From assembly GCF_023276375.1 (NCBI RefSeq), contig NZ_JALLPK010000003.1, positions 1 through 64,000 of the forward strand: a DNA stretch of 64,000 nucleotides. Reading direction: 5' to 3'. Every line of letters begins with the position of its first letter. Within the stretch, counting starts at the first letter, position 1. Positions 46,633 through 55,304 of this stretch are shown here, in pieces. Source of the DNA: Halocatena marina. GTDB taxonomy: Archaea; Halobacteriota; Halobacteria; Halobacteriales; Haloarculaceae. The notes below the pieces were generated by a model. The model was not told the DNA's origin and made no database searches. It saw only the letters and a program-made list of their open reading frames with translations. A program made the position numbers and the translations under genes.

Positions 46633-47433
46633 TCATAGATAATCATCAAGATATGTGTTTTCAATTTCTTCCTCCAACTCAGTGACGTACTCTACAAGGA
46701 GCTCTGGTATTTCGTCAGTGTACCGTTCGCTTGTGAACCGATATGTTGGACCAATAACTGCGATAGCACCAAGAACGCTCCCATCTGGATTTTTCACTCT
46801 CCTCCCAACTTCTCGTAACCCATCTACATACTCCTCATCAGCAAATGCTATTCCGCATTCTCGGATTTTCTCAAGATCTCGGAGGAGTTCATCCCTGTCC
46901 GTTATTGTTTTTTCAGTCTGTGTTGGTAGCCCCCTCTCATCTAATATTTCTCCAACACGATTCTTAGGATATTCAGCGAGAATTGCTTTACCAGTTGCAA
47001 CACTATGCAAATAATAATAGATCCCAGCCGAAGTGGACGATTCATTTCTATTATCTTTTTTAGAATTGAATTGACTATCTGGATGAAATGACTCGTGTAC
47101 AAGGATACCACGTCCGTTATTTTCAACGATGAATTCAACCTCCTCATCTATGTGATTGGAGAGTTCAGAAACTATGTCTTCAACAAGCACGTATGCTTTC
47201 TTTCGTGATCTTGCATACTCTCCACGGTTGAGAAATCTCAGACCAATGTGATACACTTCACCCTCCTTCACCAGATAGCCATGATTAATAAGCGTATGTA
47301 GGTGTACATGTATAGCACTCTTTGCCATATCTAACTCGGTAGCTAATTCATTTCGTGTCGCACCCCCCAAACGCTGAATGGTGTCTATTATCGATAACGA
47401 CCGTTCCGTCGTTTTTGCTGTTTGCTTGCCCAC
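46633..47433 (-). CDS. IclR-family regulator (paralogue 1)
   Basis: A 266-residue IclR-type repressor/activator. The winged HTH is RSLSIIDTIQRLGGATRNEL then ATELDMAKSAIHVHLHTLIN and HGYLVKEGEVYHIGL; the C-terminal GAF-like effector domain has SAGIYYYLHSVATGKAILAE and GIAFADEEYVDGLREVGRRV then GSVLGAIAVIGPTYRF. A GTG start at 47433 is chosen over ATG 47448 because a TATA-like element (CTTTTATC, 47457-47464) is spaced correctly for it and because it aligns with the start of paralogue 2 (MGDQTAKTTVRSL). The effector is unknown. The twin at 52698-53498 has the same orientation and high similarity. Confidence 0.9.
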   Translation of the reverse strand: MGKQTAKTTERSLSIIDTIQRLGGATRNELATELDMAKSAIHVHLHTLINHGYLVKEGEVYHIGLRFLNRGEYARSRKKAYVLVEDIVSELSNHIDEEVEFIVENNGRGILVHESFHPDSQFNSKKDNRNESSTSAGIYYYLHSVATGKAILAEYPKNRVGEILDERGLPTQTEKTITDRDELLRDLEKIRECGIAFADEEYVDGLREVGRRVKNPDGSVLGAIAVIGPTYRFTSERYTDEIPELLVEYVTELEEEIENTYLDDYL

Positions 47434-47456
47434 ACCTCTTTGTCTCACTGTAAAGT

Positions 47457-47464
47457 GATAAAAG
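47457..47464 (-). promoter_or_regulatory. TATA-like element of IclR paralogue 1
   Basis: CTTTTATC on the minus strand, centred about 27 nt upstream of the GTG at 47433, where leaderless transcription would begin. From the ATG at 47448 the distance would be too short, which decides the start. Confidence 0.5.
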
Positions 47465-48240
47465 TACGCCTATACTGTCCTTTGAAGTACTAACGTAACA
47501 TCATAGTTAGAATACAATGACATCATCTACAGAACTCAAGACAGAATCCCCCCGGCGTCGCGCAAACGCGTCCGCGATTTGCTGATACGAGAAGTCGAAG
47601 ATTTCTCTTGACTTATCCCGGGCCAGTTCACAAACTCCTCTCAGACGAAATACGCAACAACCTCGTGCAGTCAGACGAGAGGATATGTGAAGGATGGTAG
47701 GAAAGTTTCCTGAGAAACTCGCTAAAACATAGAGTATGAAGTACGATATGGAATCCCAACGATCGATCTATGACACACCATAAGGCGTAGAAGGGTGATT
47801 GCCTTCGAAAGAGGAGGAGCTGATGTAGTAGAACTACAGACTGATATTGCCCGTAGCGATGTTGTTTCACTTCACGCGTTCCAGCGAACAAATATCATGA
47901 ACGGATTACCATGTCAACACCGAGATTGGAGGGAGAGAATTCAGTACAGAGAAGATATTTTCATTTCGATTTCCGTGTATTCTAACTATGTTGATTATAC
48001 AATATATTGAATTTAACCGACTATAGTCACTAGATATTTATAAATATAACATATTGGTAGTAGAATATAAATTGGGCAATATATCTAAGTTGGAGAATCG
48101 AACTCGCAGACCATCTCCAATACATATATGATATTGCATACGAATTGTAACGACTGCGCGCTACTTACACCGTCGCACGCCACAGCACCCTTGGTGAGCG
48201 TAGTGAAACTTATATAGAAGGATGGACTAGAAGCGCATAC
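47465..48240. other. Gene-poor region upstream of IclR paralogue 1
   Basis: Plus strand at 47515-47620 reads MTSSTELKTESP then an alternative frame PASRKRVRDLLIREVEDFS, perhaps a decayed gene start. A tRNA-like T-loop string and a TTGGAGA...TCTCCAA inverted repeat occur at 48092-48123 without a full tRNA fold. Confidence 0.3.
48209..48217 (+). promoter_or_regulatory. TATA box of the small membrane protein gene
   Basis: CTTATATAG lies 24 nt before the ATG at 48241, in keeping with a leaderless transcript. Confidence 0.6.
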
Positions 48241-48456
48241 ATGGGAACCGGACTGCAAACTACGATCGTTAGTCGCCTCTCAGAGACACAGTTGCTCATC
48301 ATAGGTGGTCTCCTCTTGGTTATTAGTACCATCCTCGCTCTGAGTATCGCTCCGATAAGCAACGCTGTTCCAACCGTAATTGCTGGACTCGCATCTCTTG
48401 GTCTGGCAGCTGGCGCACTCCTCGTCGGATTGTCTAAAGCTGGAGCCGGCGTATAG
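48241..48456 (+). CDS. Small two-helix membrane protein
   Basis: A 71-residue protein with two membrane helices, ETQLLIIGGLLLVISTILAL and AVPTVIAGLASLGLAAGALL, joined by a short loop. The clean ATG, TATA box at the right distance and composition support a real gene. No family recognised. It lies between the IclR gene (divergent) and an IS6 remnant. Function unknown. Confidence 0.65.
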   Translation: MGTGLQTTIVSRLSETQLLIIGGLLLVISTILALSIAPISNAVPTVIAGLASLGLAAGALLVGLSKAGAGV

Positions 48457-48586
48457 AGATCGGGTGTTTATATTCAATGAATGCACAAATATAAAAATTA
48501 TGTTAATGTATGGATTATTTTTGGTCTGATATATCTCACTTCAAAATCACTCAAAGAAACGTTAGAGATAGCGTCTTCCGCGTGTT

Positions 48587-48880
48587 GGAACAGGAAGAGA
48601 GCACCCCGACATCCGTCAGTGTGCTCGGGATACGGCCCCATCTGAATTGGTTCTTCTCCGAAAAATGACTGCAGTAATTAAGTTCCTTGATGTTCACGTC
48701 TCACACCAGGCAGTCTTTCAGTGGACGTACCGCCTCACTGAGGGAGTATCTAACTCGCGGTGAATCATCGTTGACGAACCCACCGTTCAGGTCGGCTCCG
48801 GTTAGTACTGGCTGTACGCTACTATCAACCTGGAGCCGAAACTGTAGCTCGGTGTGCGACCATTCGTTCTAGGCTAAGTC
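48587..48880 (+). pseudogene. IS6-type transposase N-terminal/middle remnant
   Basis: Plus strand reads TPTSVSVLGIRPHLNW, then, after a frameshift and stops, VIKFLDVHVSHQAVFQWTYR and LTEGVSNS, then IVDEPTVQVGSG (the first DDE region, here VDEP for VDET), and YWLYATINLEPKL. These are the N-terminal and first-Asp motifs of haloarchaeal IS6 transposases, broken by several mutations. The C-terminus is missing; a C-terminal remnant of the same kind is at 190-480. Confidence 0.6.
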
Positions 48881-49098
48881 GAGAGACAAGCTGATCGTTA
48901 AAGCGGTAGTTGCTAGGGTGAGGAGAATCCGGTGGAAGTTTCATGCCATTTCCTACCGGATTCTCACACCGCTAACGAGTATTGATTTTTCGGCTGATTC
49001 CAAGTTAGCTTAGAACGGATGAAGCGTAACCTTTCTAATCCATCGAATCTGAAAAGTGGTGTACGAACCTTTCAGCACAGCTGGCGCTGACTGTTCTG
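48881..49098. other. Upstream of the second coxA, open but start-less
   Basis: The coxA frame stays open upstream to about 49040 (SAQLALTVLMGVFLAGVAMA), so the native start lies here or has been lost; no TATA-like element is evident. Confidence 0.3.
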
Positions 49099-50802
49099 AT
49101 GGGGGTATTTCTCGCTGGTGTAGCGATGGCGCTCACACGCGTAGAAAACAGGCGGTCGTACACGCCACTAACGAGCGAGGGAACTGCCGTCAGCGACGAG
49201 ACAGGATACGTTTCGGAGGAAAAGCCGTCCGGAGTCATTCGCTGGCTGACGACGGTCGATCACAAGGATATCGGGATACTCTACGGTACGTTTGCCGTTA
49301 TTTCCTTTGGGTGGGCCGGAATCGCGGTGCTCTTGATGCGGGCGGAGCTCATGACTCCGAACATGGATCTGCTTGCTGGACTCGGTGGAAATACCTTATA
49401 CAACTCGTTGATGACGAGCCACGGAACCACCATGCTGTTCCTGTTCGGAACGCCAATCCTCGCTGCGCTCGGGAACTACGTTATTCCGTTGCTCATCTAC
49501 GCGGATGATATGGCGTTCCCCCGTATCAACGCCATCGCGTTCTGGTTGCTCCCACCTGCAGCGCTGCTCATTTGGGCAGGCTTTTTCCTCGATCCTGCAA
49601 CTGGTGGAGCCATCCAGGCGTCCCAGACGGGCTGGACGATGTACACACCGCTCTCGGTCCAACAAGCTAATCCTGGCGTGGACCTGTTCCTCCTCGGGTT
49701 ACATCTGTCCGGCGTGTCAACGACTATCGGCGCGATCAACTTCATTGCGACCATCATTACCGACCGAGGGGAGGAAATCAACTGGGCGAATCTCGACATC
49801 TTCTCGTGGACGATGCTCACTCAGTCGGGACTGATCCTGTTTTCGTTCCCACTGCTCGGAAGCGCGCTGATCATGCTGCTGTTGGACCGTAACTTCGGGA
49901 CGACGTTCTTCGCAGTTCAGGGCGGCGGATCGATTCTCTGGCAACATCTGTTTTGGTTCTTCGGCCATCCCGAGGTGTACATCCTTGTGTTGCCGCCGAT
50001 GGGTGTCGTGAGCCTCATCATCCCGAAGTTCGCGGGACGGAAGCTGTTCGGCTTCAAATTTGTTGTCTACTCAACGCTCGCTATCGGTGTCTTGTCATTC
50101 GGCGTGTGGGCCCACCACATGTTCTCGACCGGGATCGATCCACGTATCCGGCTCAGCTTCATGGCGGTCTCGATGGCGATTGCTATCCCGAGCGCGGTGA
50201 AGGTGTTCAACTGGACCACAACGATGTGGGACGGGAATATACGATTAACCGCGCCGATGTTGTTCTGCATCGGCTTCGTCTCGAATTTCATCATCGGTGG
50301 CGTGACCGGTGTCTTCCTCGCTGCCATCCCTGTGAACCTCGTGCTCCACGACACCTACTACGTGGTCGGGCACTTCCATTATATCGTGATGGGGGCGACT
50401 GCCTTCGCTGGCTTCGCTGCTTTATATTACTGGTATCCGATCTTTACTGGTCGGATGTATCAGCGGACACTTGCGCGGTGGCACTTCGGACTCTGGATGC
50501 TCGGGACCAACATCACGTTCTTCGCAATGCTGTTGCTTGGGTATGAAGGGATGCCACGACGGTACGCAGCGTATGCAACCTCCAGCGGAGCGCCGTTTTC
50601 AATGCTCATTCAGCACCTCCATCAGATCGCAACCCTCGGCGGGGTCCTCATCGGCCTCGGGACACTCATCTGGCTGTGGAACATCGTCGTCTCGTGGTAT
50701 GAGGGTCCCGAAGTCGGGGAAGACCCGTGGAACCTTCGAGAACGCGGCATGGAATCCAGCGACTCGCTGACAAACTCGCCACCCTCTTCGTTCCTCTCGT
50801 AA
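49099..50802 (+). CDS. coxA: Heme-copper oxidase subunit I, chimeric C-terminus
   Basis: A 567-residue subunit I of a lineage distinct from the copy at 30309. Ligand motifs are all present: SHGTTMLFLFG, FWFFGHPEVYILVLP, GVWAHHMFSTGI, HDTYYVVGHFHYIVMG. The body is intact through EDPWNLRERGM, but the last 17 residues (ESSDSLTNSPPSSFLS) come from an out-of-frame reading of a copper-ATPase gene. The lost tail is probably like that of the fragment at 32908-33434 (DARVFEWHARRLQ). Only about 25 C-terminal residues are replaced, so function is possible. No subunit II gene is near. The native start may be upstream of 49099. Confidence 0.92.
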   Translation: MGVFLAGVAMALTRVENRRSYTPLTSEGTAVSDETGYVSEEKPSGVIRWLTTVDHKDIGILYGTFAVISFGWAGIAVLLMRAELMTPNMDLLAGLGGNTLYNSLMTSHGTTMLFLFGTPILAALGNYVIPLLIYADDMAFPRINAIAFWLLPPAALLIWAGFFLDPATGGAIQASQTGWTMYTPLSVQQANPGVDLFLLGLHLSGVSTTIGAINFIATIITDRGEEINWANLDIFSWTMLTQSGLILFSFPLLGSALIMLLLDRNFGTTFFAVQGGGSILWQHLFWFFGHPEVYILVLPPMGVVSLIIPKFAGRKLFGFKFVVYSTLAIGVLSFGVWAHHMFSTGIDPRIRLSFMAVSMAIAIPSAVKVFNWTTTMWDGNIRLTAPMLFCIGFVSNFIIGGVTGVFLAAIPVNLVLHDTYYVVGHFHYIVMGATAFAGFAALYYWYPIFTGRMYQRTLARWHFGLWMLGTNITFFAMLLLGYEGMPRRYAAYATSSGAPFSMLIQHLHQIATLGGVLIGLGTLIWLWNIVVSWYEGPEVGEDPWNLRERGMESSDSLTNSPPSSFLS

Positions 50803-51998
50803 CTATTCTTGTCATCACGACGGCCCTTGGGACGTTGATGATAGGAGAGAGTCCGACGACCGCGTTGTTGACCGGGCTAACCGTGTTGATAGTTTCCCGT
50901 CCATGCGCACTTGGGCTTGCGACACCGCTAGCCATCGCTTCGGGTGTCGGGACGGCTGCCCGTCGCGGAATTATCGTCGCCGCAGAAACCATATTCGAAA
51001 ATGCTTCTGGGGTCGATATCATCGCGCTCGACAAAACTGGCTCCTTGACGACAGGGACGATGAGTGTAGTGGCAGTCGAACCTGCCAACGAGCTATCTAT
51101 CGAAGATGTCCTCCGGAGGGCAGCTTCCCTCGAGCGGTTCTCAGAACATCCAGTTGCGAGTACAATCGTCGAAGAAGCATCCAATGTCGAAGGCAAAAAA
51201 GGCGACACGGACACGACTGTCGACGAGTTCGAGCGCCACCGGCTCGGCGTCAGCGGCCGCGTTGACGGTGAGGAAACGCTTGTCGGCCATCCAGCGTTAT
51301 TCGATGAATATGAATGGAGCCTGCCAGCGACCCTGGAAAAAAATGTCGAACAGGCATACGCTGATGGCGACGTGCCGGCCCTTGTCGGCAGTAACGGACA
51401 TGTCCAGGGCGTAATTACCGTCGGCGATGCTCCACGACCAGAGTGGAAAGCCGCTGTCGAGACGCTATCACAGGGTCGGGAAATCGTCGTGATCACAGGC
51501 GACGAGGGGGCGGCGGCCGATCGCTTTCGTGATGCTGAGGGAGTTGGCGAGGTATTCGTAGGTGTTCCATCTGAAGCCAAGGCCGAAACGATCCGTCGGC
51601 TCCGTTCCCGGGGAACGGTCGCTATGGTTGGTGACAGGAATAACGATTCCCCTGCACTGGCGGTCGCGGATATCGGAATCGCTATGGGAGGAACGCAACT
51701 TGCGACCGACGCTGCTGACGCGGTAATCATTTCGGACGATCTCGAGGCAGTTGCGGAAACCTTCGCGATCGCTGCCAAGACTCACCGACACATCCGCCAG
51801 AACCTCGGCTGGGCATTCTGTTAGAATGCTGTAGCGATTCCACTCGCAGTCGCCGGTCTATTGAATCCCTTGTTCGCCGCCGTCGCGATGGCGACCAGTA
51901 GTGCTCTCGTTGTCGCTAATTCCACGCGATCGCTAATCGATGCTGATCCCGTAGGACTGCTCAATTGGAGAATTTCCAAAGGAAGTAGTGGTCAATGA
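50742..51998 (+). pseudogene. copA: Copper-type P-type ATPase, headless and with a stop
   Basis: From GIQRLADKLATLFVPLVTIL the frame encodes the second half of a P1B-type copper ATPase: SRPCALGLATPLA in the transmembrane metal site (the canonical motif is C-P-C, so the first Cys is Arg), LDKTGSLTTGTM (phosphorylation Asp), the ATP-binding SEHPVAS motif, VVITGDEGAAADRF and MVGDRNNDSPALAVADIGIAMG. TAG at 51822 interrupts WAFC-stop-NAVAIPLAVAG, after which the final helices continue to TGA 51996-51998. The metal-binding and actuator domains are missing: the gene begins at the coxA junction. It is therefore nonfunctional. Confidence 0.9.
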
Positions 51999-52192
51999 AT
52001 AAGTATGATGGCCCAGCCAACGTAGCTACCGTCACCTTCTTGACTGGTTTGTGTACCGAGAACAGCGAAAGTGTTCTTTTCTGTTCTGAGTCTGATAATG
52101 GTTAGCCTGTCGGCGTAAAGTGTTGGCTCTGGCGGCTAAGCAAGCTCCAAGTGAATCGAAACTCCTTATTTCAGTGTCCGATTTGAACGGAT
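51999..52192. other. Short intergenic region before arginine decarboxylase
   Basis: Nothing recognised beyond an AT-containing stretch (CTTATTT, about 52165) that could be a weak TATA element for the downstream gene. Confidence 0.3.
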
Positions 52193-52669
52193 ATGGGTCA
52201 AATTAGAATCGTCTGGGGAATCGGAAATGCTTCAACCGAGAAGGCATCGTATGATGCAGCGCTAGCAGCTGCGAACGTTCATAATTACAATTTAGTTAGT
52301 GTCTCTTCAGTCATTCCAAGCGATGCTGCTCTTGATGTTATCGGAACCGCTCCCGATTTGGGAACAGTCGGCGATCGTCTGACTGTTGTTCAAAGTCGGA
52401 AAACGGTCAAATCTGGTGAGACAGCCGCTGCTGGGATCGGATGGGCATGCAGTAAATCCGGACGGGGTATTTTCTACGAGTCAACAGGCGATACAGAGAA
52501 TACTGTCCGTGAGCGCATCAAGACTGGTTTGACTGCTGGGAAGGACCATCGAGACTGGGAATTTCTTAGTGATGGAGATGAAGTCGTCGCTGAGGCTGAC
52601 CCTGATGTTGAAAATTACGCTACTGCCGTCGTACTGGCGATTTATGGGCAATCCTCCCCTATTATGTAG
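52193..52669 (+). CDS. pdaD: Pyruvoyl-dependent arginine decarboxylase
   Basis: A 158-residue member of the PvlArgDC family, which makes agmatine from arginine. The chain self-cleaves at a serine; the pattern YNLVSVSSVIPSDAALD (residues about 35-50) is the conserved processing region, generating a pyruvoyl group. RIVWGIGNASTEKASYDAAL is the typical N-terminus, and AAAGIGWACSKSGRGIFYES the active-site glycine-rich segment. In haloarchaea agmatine is used in the hypusine modification of aIF5A, and a deoxyhypusine synthase gene lies 2.6 kb away. It starts at ATG 52193 and is convergent with the IclR paralogue 2 gene. Confidence 0.93.
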   Translation: MGQIRIVWGIGNASTEKASYDAALAAANVHNYNLVSVSSVIPSDAALDVIGTAPDLGTVGDRLTVVQSRKTVKSGETAAAGIGWACSKSGRGIFYESTGDTENTVRERIKTGLTAGKDHRDWEFLSDGDEVVAEADPDVENYATAVVLAIYGQSSPIM

Positions 52670-52697
52670 TGCTCTAAATACGGGAGATCACCGTGAT

Positions 52698-53498
52698 CTA
52701 AAAATGCGCCTCTCGATAGGTTTCTTCGATTTTGTTTTCAAGTGACGTGACATAGTCATCCAGAATGTTTGGAATTTCATTGTTGAATCGTTCATTCTGG
52801 AATCGGTATGTCGGACCAATAACTGCAATCGCGCCAAGAATACTCCCCCCCGGGTTTTTTACGATCCGACCGACTTCTCGTAACCCATTAACATATTCTT
52901 CGTCAGCAAACGCAACTCCTCGTTCCTTAATCGCATCCAGAGATTCAAAGAGCGAGCCTTGATCGGTAATTGTTTTCCCAGTCTGTTCTTGTAACCCCCA
53001 CTGGTCTACTATCTCCTCAACACGATCCCTTGGGTATTCAGCAAGTATCGCTTTTCCAGTTGCGACACTGTGAAGATAATAGTAGATACCAGCAGCTGTA
53101 ATCGATTTGGACGTGTGAGAATCCTTTGAGTCAAACTGACTATCCGGATGGAATGATTCGTGAACAAGAATACCCCGTCCGTTGTTTTCAACGACAAATT
53201 CTACCTCTTCATCAATCTGCTCAGAAAGTTTGGATACAGTCTCTTCAGCAAGAACGTATGCCTGTTTCCGTGACCGTGCGTATTCGCCGTGATTGAGAAA
53301 TCGCAAACCAACGTGGTACATTTCACCCTCCTTCGTCAGATAGCCATGATTGAGAAGCGTGCGAAGGTGCACATGTACCGTACTTCTCGCCATTGCCAGC
53401 TCGGTGGTTAATTCATCTAACGTCGCACCATCCAATCGCTGTATGGTATCTACTATGGAAAGCGAGCGAACAGTTGTTTTGGCTGTCTGATCACCCAT
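52698..53498 (-). CDS. IclR-family regulator (paralogue 2)
   Basis: A 266-residue IclR protein closely related to the one at 46633, including RSLSIVDTIQRLDGATLDEL and ATVHVHLRTLLNHGYLTKEG-type HTH, the AGIYYYLHSVATGKAILAEY effector segment, and GSILGAIAVIGPTYRF. It is in the same orientation as paralogue 1, so the pair flanks the coxA-copA-pdaD block as direct repeats. A TATA-like TTTATAT (53520-53526 on minus) lies 22 nt upstream. The target and effector are unknown. Confidence 0.9.
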   Translation of the reverse strand: MGDQTAKTTVRSLSIVDTIQRLDGATLDELTTELAMARSTVHVHLRTLLNHGYLTKEGEMYHVGLRFLNHGEYARSRKQAYVLAEETVSKLSEQIDEEVEFVVENNGRGILVHESFHPDSQFDSKDSHTSKSITAAGIYYYLHSVATGKAILAEYPRDRVEEIVDQWGLQEQTGKTITDQGSLFESLDAIKERGVAFADEEYVNGLREVGRIVKNPGGSILGAIAVIGPTYRFQNERFNNEIPNILDDYVTSLENKIEETYREAHF

Positions 53499-53519
53499 AC
53501 ATAGTCTTTCGAATGTCCA

Positions 53520-53526
53520 AATATAA
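53520..53526 (-). promoter_or_regulatory. TATA box of IclR paralogue 2
   Basis: TTTATAT on the minus strand, 22 nt before the ATG at 53498. Confidence 0.55.
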
Positions 53527-53957
53527 AGATTCGGGAAAGATGGACTATTATATATTCTAGTTTTGGCGCTGTCACCATTGAGTGATCAACGCCACTACTG
53601 AACATCAATTAGTAAAGCACCCGTTTTCGAGAAAGACCAACTGAAGAATCGTTCGACAGCGACAGGAGACCAACCACAGAAAGAGTCGAAATTGATGGGT
53701 CAGAACTATCCACACCAATCACCATTGACATCTTCTACTGCTGGACAGGAGCTTCACCTGATAACAATCCAGCAAACATCGTCTGTGTCCTAAAAGAACA
53801 GAACTCTTAATGCTCGGTGATACCTAGATATTAGTATCGGCAGATTCAGAACACTTCGTTAGAGGTTGGTCATAACCCAAAATCGCCCTATGAATTAGTG
53901 ATGATTACTGAAACTTTGTTCGGATCTATAGCTGACAATAATTCAACTAAGGATTCG
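53527..53957. other. Intergenic before trkA
   Basis: No gene recognised. Confidence 0.35.
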
Positions 53958-55292
53958 ATGCGGATTACGGTAATCGGTGCTGGTGAGGTCGGGAGAGCGA
54001 TTGCTGCTACTCTTTCAGACCTTCACAAAGTAGTCATCGTTGAACGTAATCAGCGTATCGTAGAGGAACTTACGTATGCACACGATGTGCTTGCTGTACA
54101 CGGAGACGGACGTGAGATCAACACACTACAGCAAGCCAGAATCGAACAGGCAGACCTGGTTATTGCGTGTACCGATGATGACGAGGTGAATGCTGTTATC
54201 TGTGGCACCGCAAAGCTGGTTTCTGATGCTTTCACTATCGCTCGGATCAGACATCGAACTCTGTATGAAACGTGGGATGGGCATCCAGATGCTTTCGGTG
54301 TTGATTATATGATATGCACAAACCTACTGACGTCTGAAGCAATTTTCCGCATTTCTGAGCTTCCATCGGCTCGAGAGGTGGATACCTTTGCTAACGGCCT
54401 TGTACGAATGGTTGCATTCGAAATTGGACAAGATAGTCCTATTATCGAACGAGCCGTGCGCGAGATAGACTGTGACAATTCATTAACGTTTGCAGCGATC
54501 TTCCGCGACGAGGAACTGCTAATCCCAAGTGGGGAGACAGTCATTCAACCAGATGACCACATAGTAGTTATCGGAAGTACCCAGGCTGTGGAAAATTTCG
54601 CCTCTGTGATTTCGAGGTCATTACGGAGTCAGACAGACGATATTATTATTGCTGGAGCAACTAAGGTCGGAATTCAAACGGCTAAGCTTTTCGAAGAACA
54701 TGGATATAACCCTCGTTTAGTCGAACAAAATAGTGAGAAAACCCGTGAAATTGCCGAAGCACTCCCAAACACGACAGTACTTCATGGCGATCCAACTGAT
54801 ATGTCTTTCTTAAATCGGGAGAAGATGGGGGAAGCTGATCTGATGATTTCTGCACTGGAACATGATGAACAAAATCTACTCGTAACGTTGGTAGCACGTC
54901 AGCTTGGTGTTGACGAAACAGCAGCTGTCGTCGAGAATTTGGAGTATACCGGATTATTCGAAACAGTTGGTGTCGACGTGATTGTCAACCCACGTGATGA
55001 AACCGCTGAAGAAATCGTCCGGTTTACTCGACTGAACCCTACTGAGAATATCGTTATGCTTGAACATAACCGTGCGGAAGTGATTGAAGTTGAGGTTGCT
55101 CAGGATAGTATTCTCACAGACCACAAAATCGCGAATTCGATAACTGATCTTCCAGATGGAGTTGTTATTGGAGCGATCGCTCGCGACGATGAACTCGTGA
55201 CTCCACGAGGCTCAACGATAATCAAATCAGAAGATAATATCATTTTGTTTGTAGATACTGATATACTCGACGAGGTTACTGAATCGATTTAG
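53958..55292 (+). CDS. trkA: Trk potassium uptake regulator TrkA
   Basis: A 444-residue TrkA with two RCK-type halves: MRITVIGAGEVGRAIAATLS (NAD motif GAGEVG) with the ERNQRIVEE ribose-binding Glu, and a second Rossmann half DDIIIAGATKVGIQTAKLFE. Each half is followed by a TrkA-C domain. TrkA binds NAD(H) or nucleotides and gates the TrkH/KtrB channel at the membrane. ATG 53958 is chosen because the family start MRI/MYI begins there; an upstream start at 53898 adds 20 residues. No trkH is in the window. It is convergent with the deoxyhypusine synthase gene, 12 nt apart at their stops. Confidence 0.93.
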   Translation: MRITVIGAGEVGRAIAATLSDLHKVVIVERNQRIVEELTYAHDVLAVHGDGREINTLQQARIEQADLVIACTDDDEVNAVICGTAKLVSDAFTIARIRHRTLYETWDGHPDAFGVDYMICTNLLTSEAIFRISELPSAREVDTFANGLVRMVAFEIGQDSPIIERAVREIDCDNSLTFAAIFRDEELLIPSGETVIQPDDHIVVIGSTQAVENFASVISRSLRSQTDDIIIAGATKVGIQTAKLFEEHGYNPRLVEQNSEKTREIAEALPNTTVLHGDPTDMSFLNREKMGEADLMISALEHDEQNLLVTLVARQLGVDETAAVVENLEYTGLFETVGVDVIVNPRDETAEEIVRFTRLNPTENIVMLEHNRAEVIEVEVAQDSILTDHKIANSITDLPDGVVIGAIARDDELVTPRGSTIIKSEDNIILFVDTDILDEVTESI

Positions 55293-55304
55293 ATACAACA
55301 TTCA

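Noticed and set aside
48092..48123. tRNA-like T-loop string (minus: GAGTTCGATTCTC) within an inverted repeat TTGGAGA...TCTCCAA
   Set aside because: The T-stem does not pair, and no acceptor, D or anticodon arms can be built around it. Chance similarity or a very decayed fragment at best.
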